A stretch of 7,834 bases of DNA from an uncultured Aeromicrobium sp. (GTDB lineage Bacteria > Actinomycetota > Actinomycetes > Propionibacteriales > Nocardioidaceae). The notes under the pieces are model-generated. The model was not told the DNA's origin. It worked only from the letters and a program-made list of their open reading frames with translations, and searched no databases. This document shows positions 1 through 6,991 of the stretch, piece by piece. Position numbers and translations under genes: made by a program. The DNA lies in assembly GCF_946221465.1 (NCBI RefSeq), contig NZ_CAMJVP010000156.1:1-7834 (forward strand), in the 5' to 3' direction. Each line of letters starts with the position of its first letter. Position 1 is the stretch's first letter.

Positions 1-16
1 CACCCCGCCCTGCGAC

Positions 17-22
17 AAGGAG
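17..22 (+). promoter_or_regulatory. ribosome binding site of the MgtC-family gene
   Basis: AAGGAG lies 5 bases before the ATG at 28 and fixes that start. Only 27 bases precede the gene, so its promoter is outside the window. It cannot be checked for the TGCGCAA..CATT block seen ahead of the other genes. Confidence 0.8.
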
Positions 23-27
23 CATCC

Positions 28-744
28 ATGATCGACTGGATTGACATCACCATCCGCATCGCAGCCGGCGTCGGATTCGGCACCTTTATCGGCTTCGAGC
101 GCCAGTGGCGCGCACGCACTGCCGGGGTCCGTACGAACGCCCTGGTCGCGCTCGGCTCTACCCTGTTCGTCATCATGGGCGCCTACAGCTTCGACGGGCC
201 CGGCGCCGACCCGACCCGGGTGGCCGCGCAGATCGTCTCCGGCATCGGCTTCCTCGGCGCCGGCGTCATCATGAAGCAGGGCGCATCCATCTCCGGGCTC
301 AACACCGCCGCCACCTTGTGGGCCTCCGCCGCGGTCGGTGCGCTCGCCGGAGGCGGGCTGGTCTGGGTCGCCGCGGCCGGCACCGGCGTCGTGATCGCCG
401 CGAACGTGCTGCTGCGCCCGGTCGGACGCACGCTCGACCGACGCCTGGGCTCGACGGGCCGGGAGAAGAACACCGAGGTCGAGTACACCTTCGAGGTGCG
501 CTGCGCCCGTGAGCACGAGGTCGCGGTGCGCGCCACCGTGTTCAACGCCGTGCACCGTCCCGACTTGACCGTGCAGTCCATCGCCGCGACCGACCTGCCC
601 GAGGACATGGTGGTCATCACCGCGACCGTCAACAGCGGCGAGCGCGACGATCATCAGATCGAGCTGGCGATCGCGGACGTGATACAGACCCCCGAAGTGC
701 TCGGGGTGCGGTGGAGCGCGCAGGACATCAGCCCCGTCGACTGA
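28..744 (+). CDS. mgtC: MgtC/SapB family inner-membrane protein
   Basis: A 238-residue membrane protein of the MgtC/SapB family. The N-terminal 130 residues are hydrophobic, with about five membrane segments, and carry the family signatures in order: GFERQWRAR (22-30) running into AGVRTNALVALG (32-43), QIVSGIGFLGAGVI (68-81), and LNTAATLWASAAVG (91-104). Residues 150-238 form a soluble tail of the kind that is ACT-like in full-length MgtC proteins. In Salmonella and Mycobacterium, MgtC supports growth in low Mg2+ and virulence. There it acts as a regulator of membrane ATP synthase or transport rather than as a proven Mg2+ transporter. The start is set by AAGGAG 5 bases upstream. The 3' end overlaps the convergent arsR-type gene by 17 bp. 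A role in cation homeostasis is supported by mgtE and the metal-sensor gene in the same window. The family is certain; orthology to Salmonella MgtC is less so. Confidence 0.93.
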   Translation: MIDWIDITIRIAAGVGFGTFIGFERQWRARTAGVRTNALVALGSTLFVIMGAYSFDGPGADPTRVAAQIVSGIGFLGAGVIMKQGASISGLNTAATLWASAAVGALAGGGLVWVAAAGTGVVIAANVLLRPVGRTLDRRLGSTGREKNTEVEYTFEVRCAREHEVAVRATVFNAVHRPDLTVQSIAATDLPEDMVVITATVNSGERDDHQIELAIADVIQTPEVLGVRWSAQDISPVD

Positions 745-1123
745 GAGCCCCCGCCGGCTCGAACCGCGGCAGCCGCGGGGGTCGGCGCTGGTCGGCCGAG
801 CCGGCGAGGGTCCCGTCCGGGGCGATGTGGGAGAACATCTGCTCGATGACGGTCAGGATGTGCGGGTCTTCCACCCGGTAGAGCTGGCGACGGCCGTCGC
901 GTCGGGCCGTGACGATCCCAGCGGCACGCAACTTCGCCAGATGCTGGCTGGCCGCCGGCACGTTCGACCCTGACAGCTCGGCCAAGGTGGACACGTCGTA
1001 CTCTCCGGTCGCCAGCAACCAGACCAGGTGGAGCCGGTTCGGGGCCGAGAGCATGTCGAAGGTCGCTGCGGCCGCCGCCAGTTGCGCGTCCGTGACTGGT
1101 CGGGGCTCTTGGTGCGGTTCCAT
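728..1123 (-). CDS. ArsR/SmtB family metal-sensing transcriptional repressor
   Basis: A 131-residue winged-helix regulator. The core runs from residue 18 to 100. TFDMLSAPNRLHLVWLL (21-37) is the typical ArsR lead-in. VSTLAELSGSNVPAASQHL (44-62) is the helix-turn-helix. TARRDGRRQLYRV (72-84) is the wing. The following helix reads D86-P-H88, then ten residues, then H99. This D-x-H-x10-H spacing is that of the alpha-5 metal site of CzrA, NmtR and KmtR, but the final histidine (H-x2-H) is absent and D103 is the nearest candidate ligand. By eye the sequence most resembles mycobacterial KmtR (Ni/Co sensor). There is no alpha-3 CxC site. The ATG at 1123 is the best start. No spaced Shine-Dalgarno precedes it (GAGGG abuts the ATG), so the mRNA may be leaderless; an in-frame ATG at 1162 would lie in the operator. 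The gene is divergent from the ABC operon, which it probably represses along with itself. The metal is unknown. Confidence 0.9.
   Translation of the reverse strand: MEPHQEPRPVTDAQLAAAAATFDMLSAPNRLHLVWLLATGEYDVSTLAELSGSNVPAASQHLAKLRAAGIVTARRDGRRQLYRVEDPHILTVIEQMFSHIAPDGTLAGSADQRRPPRLPRFEPAGALSRRG
745..778. terminator. possible convergent terminator hairpins
   Basis: Just after the mgtC stop, GAGCC (745-749) pairs with GGCTC (756-760), and CCGCGG (764-769) pairs with CCGCGG (773-778) across a 3-base loop. There is no T-run on either strand. Both hairpins lie inside the last codons of the arsR-type gene, so coding constraint alone could explain them. The position, where two convergent genes meet, suits a terminator for mgtC. 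Confidence 0.25.
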
Positions 1124-1129
1124 CCCTCT

Positions 1130-1157
1130 ATCATCCAACGATCTGCGATATGCGCAA
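1130..1157 (-). promoter_or_regulatory. putative promoter of the arsR-type gene
   Basis: Read on the minus strand, TTGCGC (1157-1152) is followed after 16 bp by GATGAT (1135-1130), which ends 6 bases before the ATG at 1123. Transcription would then begin at or next to the start codon, which fits the lack of a spaced Shine-Dalgarno. The -35 shares its bases with the -35 of the divergent ABC promoter. Both hexamers are weak matches, so this is an inference. Confidence 0.35.
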
Positions 1158-1179
1158 GCCATTGAACGTCGATTATGCT
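1151..1179 (+). promoter_or_regulatory. promoter/operator block A, ahead of the ABC transporter operon
   Basis: TGCGCA (1151-1156), 17 bp, then TATGCT (1174-1179). The spacer contains CCATTGAACGT. The same block, TGCGCAA + 2 variable bases + CATT with a -10-like hexamer at the same distance, recurs at 5143-5171 (-) and 6899-6927 (-). Its position between divergent arsR and ABC genes is where an ArsR-family operator normally sits. The TTGAAC part resembles half-sites of SmtB/CzrA-type operators. Confidence 0.55.
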
Positions 1180-1222
1180 GGGTACGACAGTCATCAGCCC
1201 GTCGACCGAGGAGGTGAACGGC

Positions 1223-1288
1223 GTGAGTTCTGACCCTGTGAGTTGCCGCCCGTCGTTCCCCTCGCCTCCCGCCACGCTGATGCACTGA
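1223..1288 (+). CDS. possible 21-residue leader peptide of the ABC operon
   Basis: A GTG-started ORF between promoter block A and the permease gene. GAGGAGGTGA (1208-1217) places GGAGG 8 bases ahead of the GTG. The peptide reads MSSDPVSCRPS then FPSPPATLMH, with five prolines (two adjacent) in 21 residues. It ends 44 bases before the permease ATG. A matching leader follows promoter block B: the same ribosome site, a start codon within 10 bases, and GAGTTCT at the second or third codon. Short proline-containing leaders (MgtL, MgtP) control Mg2+ genes in Salmonella, so a regulatory role is possible, but that is an analogy. An alternative in-frame GTG lies at 1214. Nothing shows that the peptide is made. 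Confidence 0.35.
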   Translation: MSSDPVSCRPSFPSPPATLMH

Positions 1289-1319
1289 GGGTGTCTGCGC
1301 GGCTCCGCTTCGCGACCTT

Positions 1320-1325
1320 CAGGAG
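1320..1325 (+). promoter_or_regulatory. ribosome binding site that sets the permease start
   Basis: CAGGAG ends 7 bases before the ATG at 1333. This decides for the ATG over the in-frame TTG at 1243, which has no spaced Shine-Dalgarno and would overlap the leader ORF. Confidence 0.75.
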
Positions 1326-1332
1326 ACCTGTG

Positions 1333-3075
<1,743 letters not shown>

Positions 3076-3097
3076 CCCCGAAAGGACGTGAACCCGC

Positions 3098-4459
3098 ATG
3101 GCCCGACCCACCGCATCCGCCCCAGCGCGCACCGCGCTGATCGAGGCAGAGCACGTCTCCAAGTCGTTCCCCTCGGCCGACGGCCCAGTCCTGCACGTCC
3201 TCGATGACGTGAACGTGACCCTGCACGAGGGCGAGGTCGTCGCCCTGCTCGGCAAGTCCGGCTCCGGCAAGTCCACCCTGCTGCGCACCCTCGCCGGTCT
3301 GATCGCCCCCAGCGACGGCGAGGTCCGCTACCGCGGCACGCCACTGGATGGTGCCAATCCCGGCGCGGCTATGGTGTTCCAGTCCTTCGCGCTCATGCCC
3401 TGGCTCACCGTCCAGGATAACGTCGAACTCGGCCTGCGCGCCGCGGGCGTCCCTGAGAAGCAGCGCCGCGAGCGCGCCCTGGACGCGATCGACCAGATCG
3501 GCCTCGACGGCTTCGAGACCGCCTACCCTCGCGAGCTATCCGGCGGGATGCGGCAACGAGTCGGCTTCGCACGCGCCCTCGTCCTGCAGCCCGATGTGCT
3601 CTTGATGGACGAGCCGTTCTCAGCCCTCGACGTGCTCACCAGCGAGAACCTGCGCGGTGAACTCATCTCCCTGTGGGCGCAGCCCGACTTCCCAACCAAG
3701 TGCATCTGCATCGTCACACACGACATCGAAGAAGCTGTGCTGCTCGCCGACCGAGTGCTCGTGCTCGGAAGTGGCCCCGGCCACATCAAGGCCGAGGTCC
3801 CGATCCTGCTGCCTCGCCCCAGGGACCGGCGCAGCCCCACCTTCGACCAAGCCGTCGACCGGCTCTACGCCATCCTCACCGGCCGCGACGAGAAGTCCGC
3901 CGCCGAGCGCGCCGCAACTCCGGGGCCGCTGACCCATCCGCTGCCGGACGCCAGCGTGGGTGGGCTCGCTGGCCTGATCGAGATCGTCTACTCCCACGAC
4001 AGCCAGGCCGATCTGCCCGACCTTGCTGACGAGCTCTCCTTCCAGGTTGATGACCTCCTGCCCCTGGTCGATGCCGCCCGGATGCTTCGGCTCCTCGAAG
4101 TCGAAGGCGCCCAGGCGTTCCTCACCGACACCGGACGGGACTGGTACACAGCGGACATCCTGCGCTCCAAGGAAATCTTCGCCACCCTCGCCGTCGAGCA
4201 CGCACCCCTCGTCGCCACGATCATCAAGGCCCTGCTCAACAGCGACGGCGGCGCCCTACGCGACGACTTCTTCCGCGACCTGCTCCGCCGCGGATTCAGC
4301 GCCGAGGACACCGAAAAGCAGCTAGACATCGCCATCGCCTGGGGTCGCTACGGTGAGCTGTTCGACTACGACGCCAACACCGGCGAACTCGTCCTCTCCG
4401 AAATCGCCGCAGCCCTCACCGCCCTACTCATGGACGGCGACACCGACAGCGGAAGCTAG
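3098..4459 (+). CDS. ABC transporter ATP-binding protein with C-terminal AAA-associated domain
   Basis: A 453-residue cytoplasmic ATPase that drives the preceding permease. The nucleotide-binding domain covers about residues 13-262: Walker A GKSGSGKST (52-60), Q-loop Q95 (VFQSFALMPW), signature LSGGMRQR (147-154), Walker B VLLMDEPF with catalytic E172, D-loop SALD (175-178), and switch H208 (VTHD). It is of the SsuB/TauB/NrtC type. The extra 150-170 residues (about 285-445, from GGLAGLIEIVYSH) match the AAA-associated C-terminal domain found on a subset of these ATPases. That domain probably regulates the transporter and has no established ligand. ATG at 3098 is preceded by GAAAGGA 11 bases upstream, a rather long spacing. 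All catalytic residues are present, so the protein should be active. Both EAA loops of the fused permease would dock on a homodimer of this protein. Confidence 0.92.
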   Translation: MARPTASAPARTALIEAEHVSKSFPSADGPVLHVLDDVNVTLHEGEVVALLGKSGSGKSTLLRTLAGLIAPSDGEVRYRGTPLDGANPGAAMVFQSFALMPWLTVQDNVELGLRAAGVPEKQRRERALDAIDQIGLDGFETAYPRELSGGMRQRVGFARALVLQPDVLLMDEPFSALDVLTSENLRGELISLWAQPDFPTKCICIVTHDIEEAVLLADRVLVLGSGPGHIKAEVPILLPRPRDRRSPTFDQAVDRLYAILTGRDEKSAAERAATPGPLTHPLPDASVGGLAGLIEIVYSHDSQADLPDLADELSFQVDDLLPLVDAARMLRLLEVEGAQAFLTDTGRDWYTADILRSKEIFATLAVEHAPLVATIIKALLNSDGGALRDDFFRDLLRRGFSAEDTEKQLDIAIAWGRYGELFDYDANTGELVLSEIAAALTALLMDGDTDSGS

Positions 4460-4511
4460 CCGGGAGCGGTGAGCGAGTGACAGGGCGCGGTCCGCATTAC
4501 CCCGATCCCTC

Positions 4512-4527
4512 CCCGTGATGTGACGGG
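4512..4527 (+). terminator. possible terminator of the ABC operon
   Basis: CCCGT (4512-4516), a 6-base loop, and ACGGG (4523-4527), with outer TCC/GGA pairing possible across a bulged C. It lies 52 bases after the ATPase stop. There is no T-run, as is common in actinobacteria. The stem is short, so this is a weak call. Confidence 0.25.
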
Positions 4528-4657
4528 AGTGCAGCGGCAGGCAGAACCAGACAGCCAGCCGGTCGGTACGCGGTGCCGAGGGGACGTAGGCTGCGAGAAT
4601 TCGGCGATGCAACTCCTGCGCCATCAGAACGACCAGTTCCTCTGATAGGCGCATGCG

Positions 4658-4760
4658 CTGCGCGACGTGATCAGGCCTGCTCACCGTGCCGCGATCGGTT
4701 CGCGGCCATCACATGCCGCAAGGTTGGTCTTGGCAAGGGGAACCCGATCACGTCGCGCAG
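4658..4760. repeat. 15-bp perfect inverted repeat, 73-bp spacer
   Basis: CTGCGCGACGTGATC (4658-4672) is the exact reverse complement of GATCACGTCGCGCAG (4746-4760), and pairing stops at both ends. A perfect 15-bp match this close is unlikely by chance. It could be the ends of a tiny degenerate mobile element, a long-range RNA stem, or paired binding sites. Nothing inside the 73 bp is recognisable. Confidence 0.6.
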
Positions 4761-4780
4761 GTGTTCTCATGGGGACGCGT

Positions 4781-4945
4781 TCACCGCAGGGCGCGGGCGC
4801 CGTGAACGATCGCGGTCGCCGAAGGGCGGTAGGGGTGGGGGTCGTGTCCCGCCCGCAGCCAGTAGGGAGGCGTCCGCTGTGCGTTGGTGGACTGGCGGCC
4901 CGCAAGGAAGTTGCGGGCGGTCTTGAAGGCGATTGCGATGGTCAT
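4781..4945 (-). CDS. small hypothetical protein, 54 residues
   Basis: The function is not recognised. The ORF starts MTIAIAFKTARNFLAG and is 54 codons long. Minus-strand AAGGAG (4958-4953) is 7 bases before the ATG, an excellent ribosome site. About 87% of codons end in G or C, as expected for a real gene here. The first 15 residues could form a short amphipathic or weakly hydrophobic helix. There is no clear signal peptide or membrane segment. The middle holds TPPYW (25-29) and H34-D-P-H37-P-Y, and H48 follows; these histidines could bind a metal, but that is speculation. The gene probably belongs to a minus-strand transcript from promoter block B, 160-220 bases upstream, with the 28-codon leader between. 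It is convergent with the ABC operon, about 320 bases away. It could be a target of the ArsR-type regulator. Confidence 0.6.
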   Translation of the reverse strand: MTIAIAFKTARNFLAGRQSTNAQRTPPYWLRAGHDPHPYRPSATAIVHGARALR

Positions 4946-5022
4946 GATGTCGCTCCTTAGCGCAGATGATTGACAATCCCCGCGCAGCGACCACACGACG
5001 AGGCGTCGTTCGATCCGCCAAG

Positions 5023-5109
5023 TCAGATGTCAAGTGGCAACGCAGGGCTCCGGTGACTGTGACAGTCGTGCTGCGGGGTCGCGGTCGACCCCGATCTAGA
5101 ACTCGGCAT
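5023..5109 (-). CDS. possible 28-residue leader peptide upstream of the small gene
   Basis: An ATG-started ORF 34 bases downstream (minus strand) of the -10 of block B. GAGGAGGAGGTG (5129-5118) places GGAGG 9 bases before the ATG. The peptide starts MPSSRSGSTATP, contains HDCHSH, and ends PALPLDI, with four prolines in total. The ribosome site and the GAGTTCT string at codons 2-4 match the leader ahead of the ABC permease, although the rest of the two peptides differs. Its stop lies 77 bases before the 54-codon gene. It may be a regulatory leader or a small cysteine/histidine peptide. Existence and function are unproven. Confidence 0.35.
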   Translation of the reverse strand: MPSSRSGSTATPQHDCHSHRSPALPLDI

Positions 5110-5142
5110 GAGCCCTCACCTCCTCCTCACTGGGCACCAGCC

Positions 5143-5171
5143 AGCCTAAACAACATTCAATGGATTGCGCA
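5143..5171 (-). promoter_or_regulatory. promoter/operator block B, ahead of the small-gene unit
   Basis: On the minus strand, TGCGCA (5171-5166), 17 bp, then TAGGCT (5148-5143). The spacer contains CCATTGAATGT. It aligns base for base with block A: CCATTGAA, variable base, GT, then a TTA-type -10 and GCTGG. Just upstream lie the palindrome ATGCGCGCAT (5175-5184) and TTGCGCAA (5165-5172), which may extend the operator. The call rests on the match to block A. Confidence 0.5.
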
Positions 5172-5440
5172 AGTATGCGCGCATCAAGGTTCTCCGATCG
5201 GAACAGCTACGCCGACTTACGGTGGGAGGACACCGCGATCCGCAGGCTGTCGCGTGCTGGTGCGCGGGGATCGGTCATTGAGCTCGCCGCTGCTTCCCTG
5301 CCGGATGCACGCAGGCGCAGGCAAGTTCGTGTCAGGCCGACGCCCAAGAACCACGGTGGGTCATCTGTGCCCGGCCCGCGTGAAAGGGAACGATCCTGAC
5401 TGGATGCGAGACCGGGATCGGTCCCGATGGAGCTCGTGGC
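5172..5440. other. 269-base intergenic region downstream of mgtE
   Basis: This lies between promoter block B and the mgtE stop. Apart from the ATGCGCGCAT palindrome next to block B and the hairpin at 5410-5426, I see nothing. ORFs crossing it on the plus strand have no ribosome sites and an unconvincing, arginine-rich composition. Confidence 0.5.
5410..5426 (-). terminator. possible terminator of mgtE
   Basis: Two alternative hairpins overlap 15-31 bases after the mgtE stop: GACCG (5410-5414) with CGGTC (5419-5423), or CGGGA (5413-5417) with TCCCG (5422-5426), each with a 4-base loop. There is no T-run. The placement fits a terminator; the short stems make it tentative. Confidence 0.3.
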
Positions 5441-6799
5441 TCATAGTCCGAGGACTGCGCGGGCGATGAGGAAGTAGATGATCAGTCCGGTGGCGTCCAC
5501 GAAGGTCGTGATGAACGGATTGGAGAATACGGCTGGGTCGACATGGATCGCGCGCGCAACGAGGGGCATGATGCCGCCGATGGTCGCGGCAACGGTGCAC
5601 ACCGCGAGAAGAGTGAGCCCGATGACCAAGCCGACCTCCGGCTCGTAGACCAGGCTCGTGAGCGCGAACCCGATCGTTCCCAGCATCAGGCCGAGCAAGG
5701 CCCCGACCCGCATCTCTCGGGTGAGGACCTTGGCGACGTCGCGGGGGCTGACATCGTTCAGAGCGAGGGCGCGGGTGACGGTGGTGGCGGCCTGGTTGCC
5801 GGTGTTGCCGCCGGTGCCGATCAGCAGCGGCACGAACAGGGCCAGCACCGTCATCTGTTCCAGGGTGGCCTCGAACACAGAAAGCACCTGCACGGTCAGG
5901 GTTGCGCCGATCGCAAGCACCAGCAGCCACACGACGCGGGAACGGACAATACTGAAAACCGGCGTAGACAGATAGGGGCGGCGCAGCGGCTCGACACCGC
6001 CCTGCCGGGCATTGTCCTCGCTCTCCTCGCGCTCCAGGATGCGTACTGCGTCGTCGATGGTCAGGATGCCAACCAGCCGGGACTCGCTGTCGACCACCGG
6101 CAGGGCCAGCACGCCGAGGTCGGCGCAGCGGCGGGCGGCGATCTCGGCGTCCTCGGTCGCGGTGGCGGTGTGCGCGTCGCTCATCAGCGACTCGATGAGC
6201 GCGTTGTCGTCGGCACCGAGGAGGTCGCGCAGGCTGACCACCCCGACCACGCGCCGCTCGTGGTCCAGCACCGGGAGGGTGTAGACCGTCTCGGCATCGT
6301 GCACGCGCGACCGCAGCCGGACCAGGGTCTCGCCCACCGTGCTCTCGGGGTGGGTGGTCACAACCTCGGGACTCATCCGCCGCCCGATCGACCCGTTCGG
6401 ATAGCCCAGCACCTCCGCGGTGAGCTGCCGCTCGTGCTCGGGAAGTCCCCGCAGCAGCCGCTTGGCTACCAGCGCGGGCAGCTCGTCCAGCAGCCACACC
6501 CGGTCATCCGGGTCCAGCTCCGCGAACAACGCCGCGACCTCACCGTCCTGCAACCCCGACACCAGCTCGCCCTGCAACGCCGGAGGAAGCGCCTCGAACA
6601 CATCCAGCGCCTGTTGCTTGGGCAGCAGACGGTACACCACCGCACGTTGCCGGGCACTGAGCCGTTCCAGCGCCGGGACCAGCTGCCTCGTGGTCAGCTT
6701 GCCTACCGCTGCGGCAAGTCTGGTCAGGTCTCGGCCGTTCAGGGACTGGGTGATCGTGTCAATCACGGCGGTCGGGGCGTGCGCCTGCTCATCGGTCAT
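5441..6799 (-). CDS. mgtE: MgtE-family magnesium transporter/channel
   Basis: A 452-residue inner-membrane Mg2+ channel-type transporter, the usual length for the family. The domains are in standard order. The cytoplasmic N domain covers about 15-135 (superhelix repeats such as LPPALQGELVSGLQDGEV). A CBS pair covers about 141-257 (RMSPEVVTTHP, VVGVVSLRDLL, LPVVD, LVGILTIDDAV), which binds Mg2+ and gates the pore. The connecting helix comes next, and the pore domain of five membrane helices covers about 285-452. Hallmark pore residues are intact: PLLIGTGGNTGNQ (324-336) and DPAVFSNPFITTFVDATG (421-438). The aspartate D435 matches the conserved pore Mg2+ ligand of Thermus MgtE. The family imports Mg2+; some members also pass Co2+ or other divalent ions. 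GGGAG lies 7 bases before the ATG. Upstream lie block C and the IS21 end, so present-day expression may be altered. Confidence 0.96.
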   Translation of the reverse strand: MTDEQAHAPTAVIDTITQSLNGRDLTRLAAAVGKLTTRQLVPALERLSARQRAVVYRLLPKQQALDVFEALPPALQGELVSGLQDGEVAALFAELDPDDRVWLLDELPALVAKRLLRGLPEHERQLTAEVLGYPNGSIGRRMSPEVVTTHPESTVGETLVRLRSRVHDAETVYTLPVLDHERRVVGVVSLRDLLGADDNALIESLMSDAHTATATEDAEIAARRCADLGVLALPVVDSESRLVGILTIDDAVRILEREESEDNARQGGVEPLRRPYLSTPVFSIVRSRVVWLLVLAIGATLTVQVLSVFEATLEQMTVLALFVPLLIGTGGNTGNQAATTVTRALALNDVSPRDVAKVLTREMRVGALLGLMLGTIGFALTSLVYEPEVGLVIGLTLLAVCTVAATIGGIMPLVARAIHVDPAVFSNPFITTFVDATGLIIYFLIARAVLGL

Positions 6800-6898
6800 C
6801 GCGGTGCTCCCTCAGGGTCGGCATGCACGTTCTCGCGCGGACACGCGACAAGCGCACCCGCATCAGGGGTGGCGGTGCGCGCGGTTACGCGAACCAAC

Positions 6899-6927
6899 CA
6901 CCTACGCAATACTAAATGAGTTGCGCA
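6899..6927 (-). promoter_or_regulatory. promoter/operator block C, ahead of mgtE
   Basis: On the minus strand, TGCGCA (6927-6922), 17 bp, then TAGGTG (6904-6899). TGCGCAA is followed, two bases on, by CATT, as in blocks A and B. The -10 match is poor, and TAGTAT (6914-6909) is a better -10. The site also has an 8-bp inverted repeat with one mismatch (CTACGCAA at 6902-6909, TTGCGCAG at 6921-6928). Its upstream side is cut off by the IS21 end at about 6931. Confidence 0.45.
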
Positions 6928-6936
6928 GGTTGTCAC
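6909..6936 (-). promoter_or_regulatory. putative hybrid promoter: IS-borne -35 plus resident -10
   Basis: On the minus strand, GTGACA (6936-6931, 5 of 6 to TTGACA) is followed after 16 bp by TAGTAT (6914-6909), a TANNNT -10. The -35 is the last six bases of the IS21-type element, pointing outward to mgtE. This is the best sigma-70-like pair in the window. Confidence 0.45.
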
Positions 6937-6983
6937 TTGCCATCGTGATGGGACCACCGTGTTGCCACGAGGATGGGACCACC
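6937..6983. repeat. two 22-bp direct repeats at the IS21 end
   Basis: 6937-6958 and 6962-6983 are identical at 18 of 22 positions, differing only at positions 7-10. Their starts are 25 bp apart. They are likely IstA binding sites in the terminal region. Confidence 0.75.
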
Positions 6984-6991
6984 TGGAGGTG

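Larger units (their letters stand above)
4460..4780. other. 321-base stretch without a supported gene
   Basis: The region lies between the ATPase stop and the stop of the minus-strand small gene. It contains the hairpin at 4512-4527 and the 15-bp inverted repeat at 4658-4760. A minus-strand ORF (4424-4684, GTG start) crosses it, but it lacks a Shine-Dalgarno and has a less biased third codon position than its neighbours. No RNA gene was recognised. Confidence 0.5.

Noticed and set aside
1243..1332. N-terminal extension of the permease from the TTG at 1243
   Set aside because: CAGGAG with 7-base spacing at the ATG 1333 is much better. The extra 30 residues are arginine-rich and do not resemble a membrane protein N-terminus.
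4424..4684. Minus-strand 86-codon ORF (GTG start, MSRPDHVAQRMRLSEELVVLMAQ...) overlapping the end of the ATPase gene
   Set aside because: There is no Shine-Dalgarno at the GTG or at the internal ATG (4654), the third-position GC is lower than in the neighbours, and it overlaps the ATPase by 36 bp. It may be a decayed remnant but cannot be supported.
4573..4926. Plus-strand 117-codon ORF
   Set aside because: It is rich in Arg, Gly and Cys, lacks a ribosome site, and is antisense to the better-supported 54-codon gene.
5160..5399. Plus-strand 79-codon ORF starting inside block B
   Set aside because: Its ATG is part of the shared promoter motif, there is no ribosome site, and the product resembles nothing I know.
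6800..6898. Possible M-box/ykoK Mg2+ riboswitch in the mgtE leader
   Set aside because: The leader is only about 95 bases and lacks any M-box core I can recognise.
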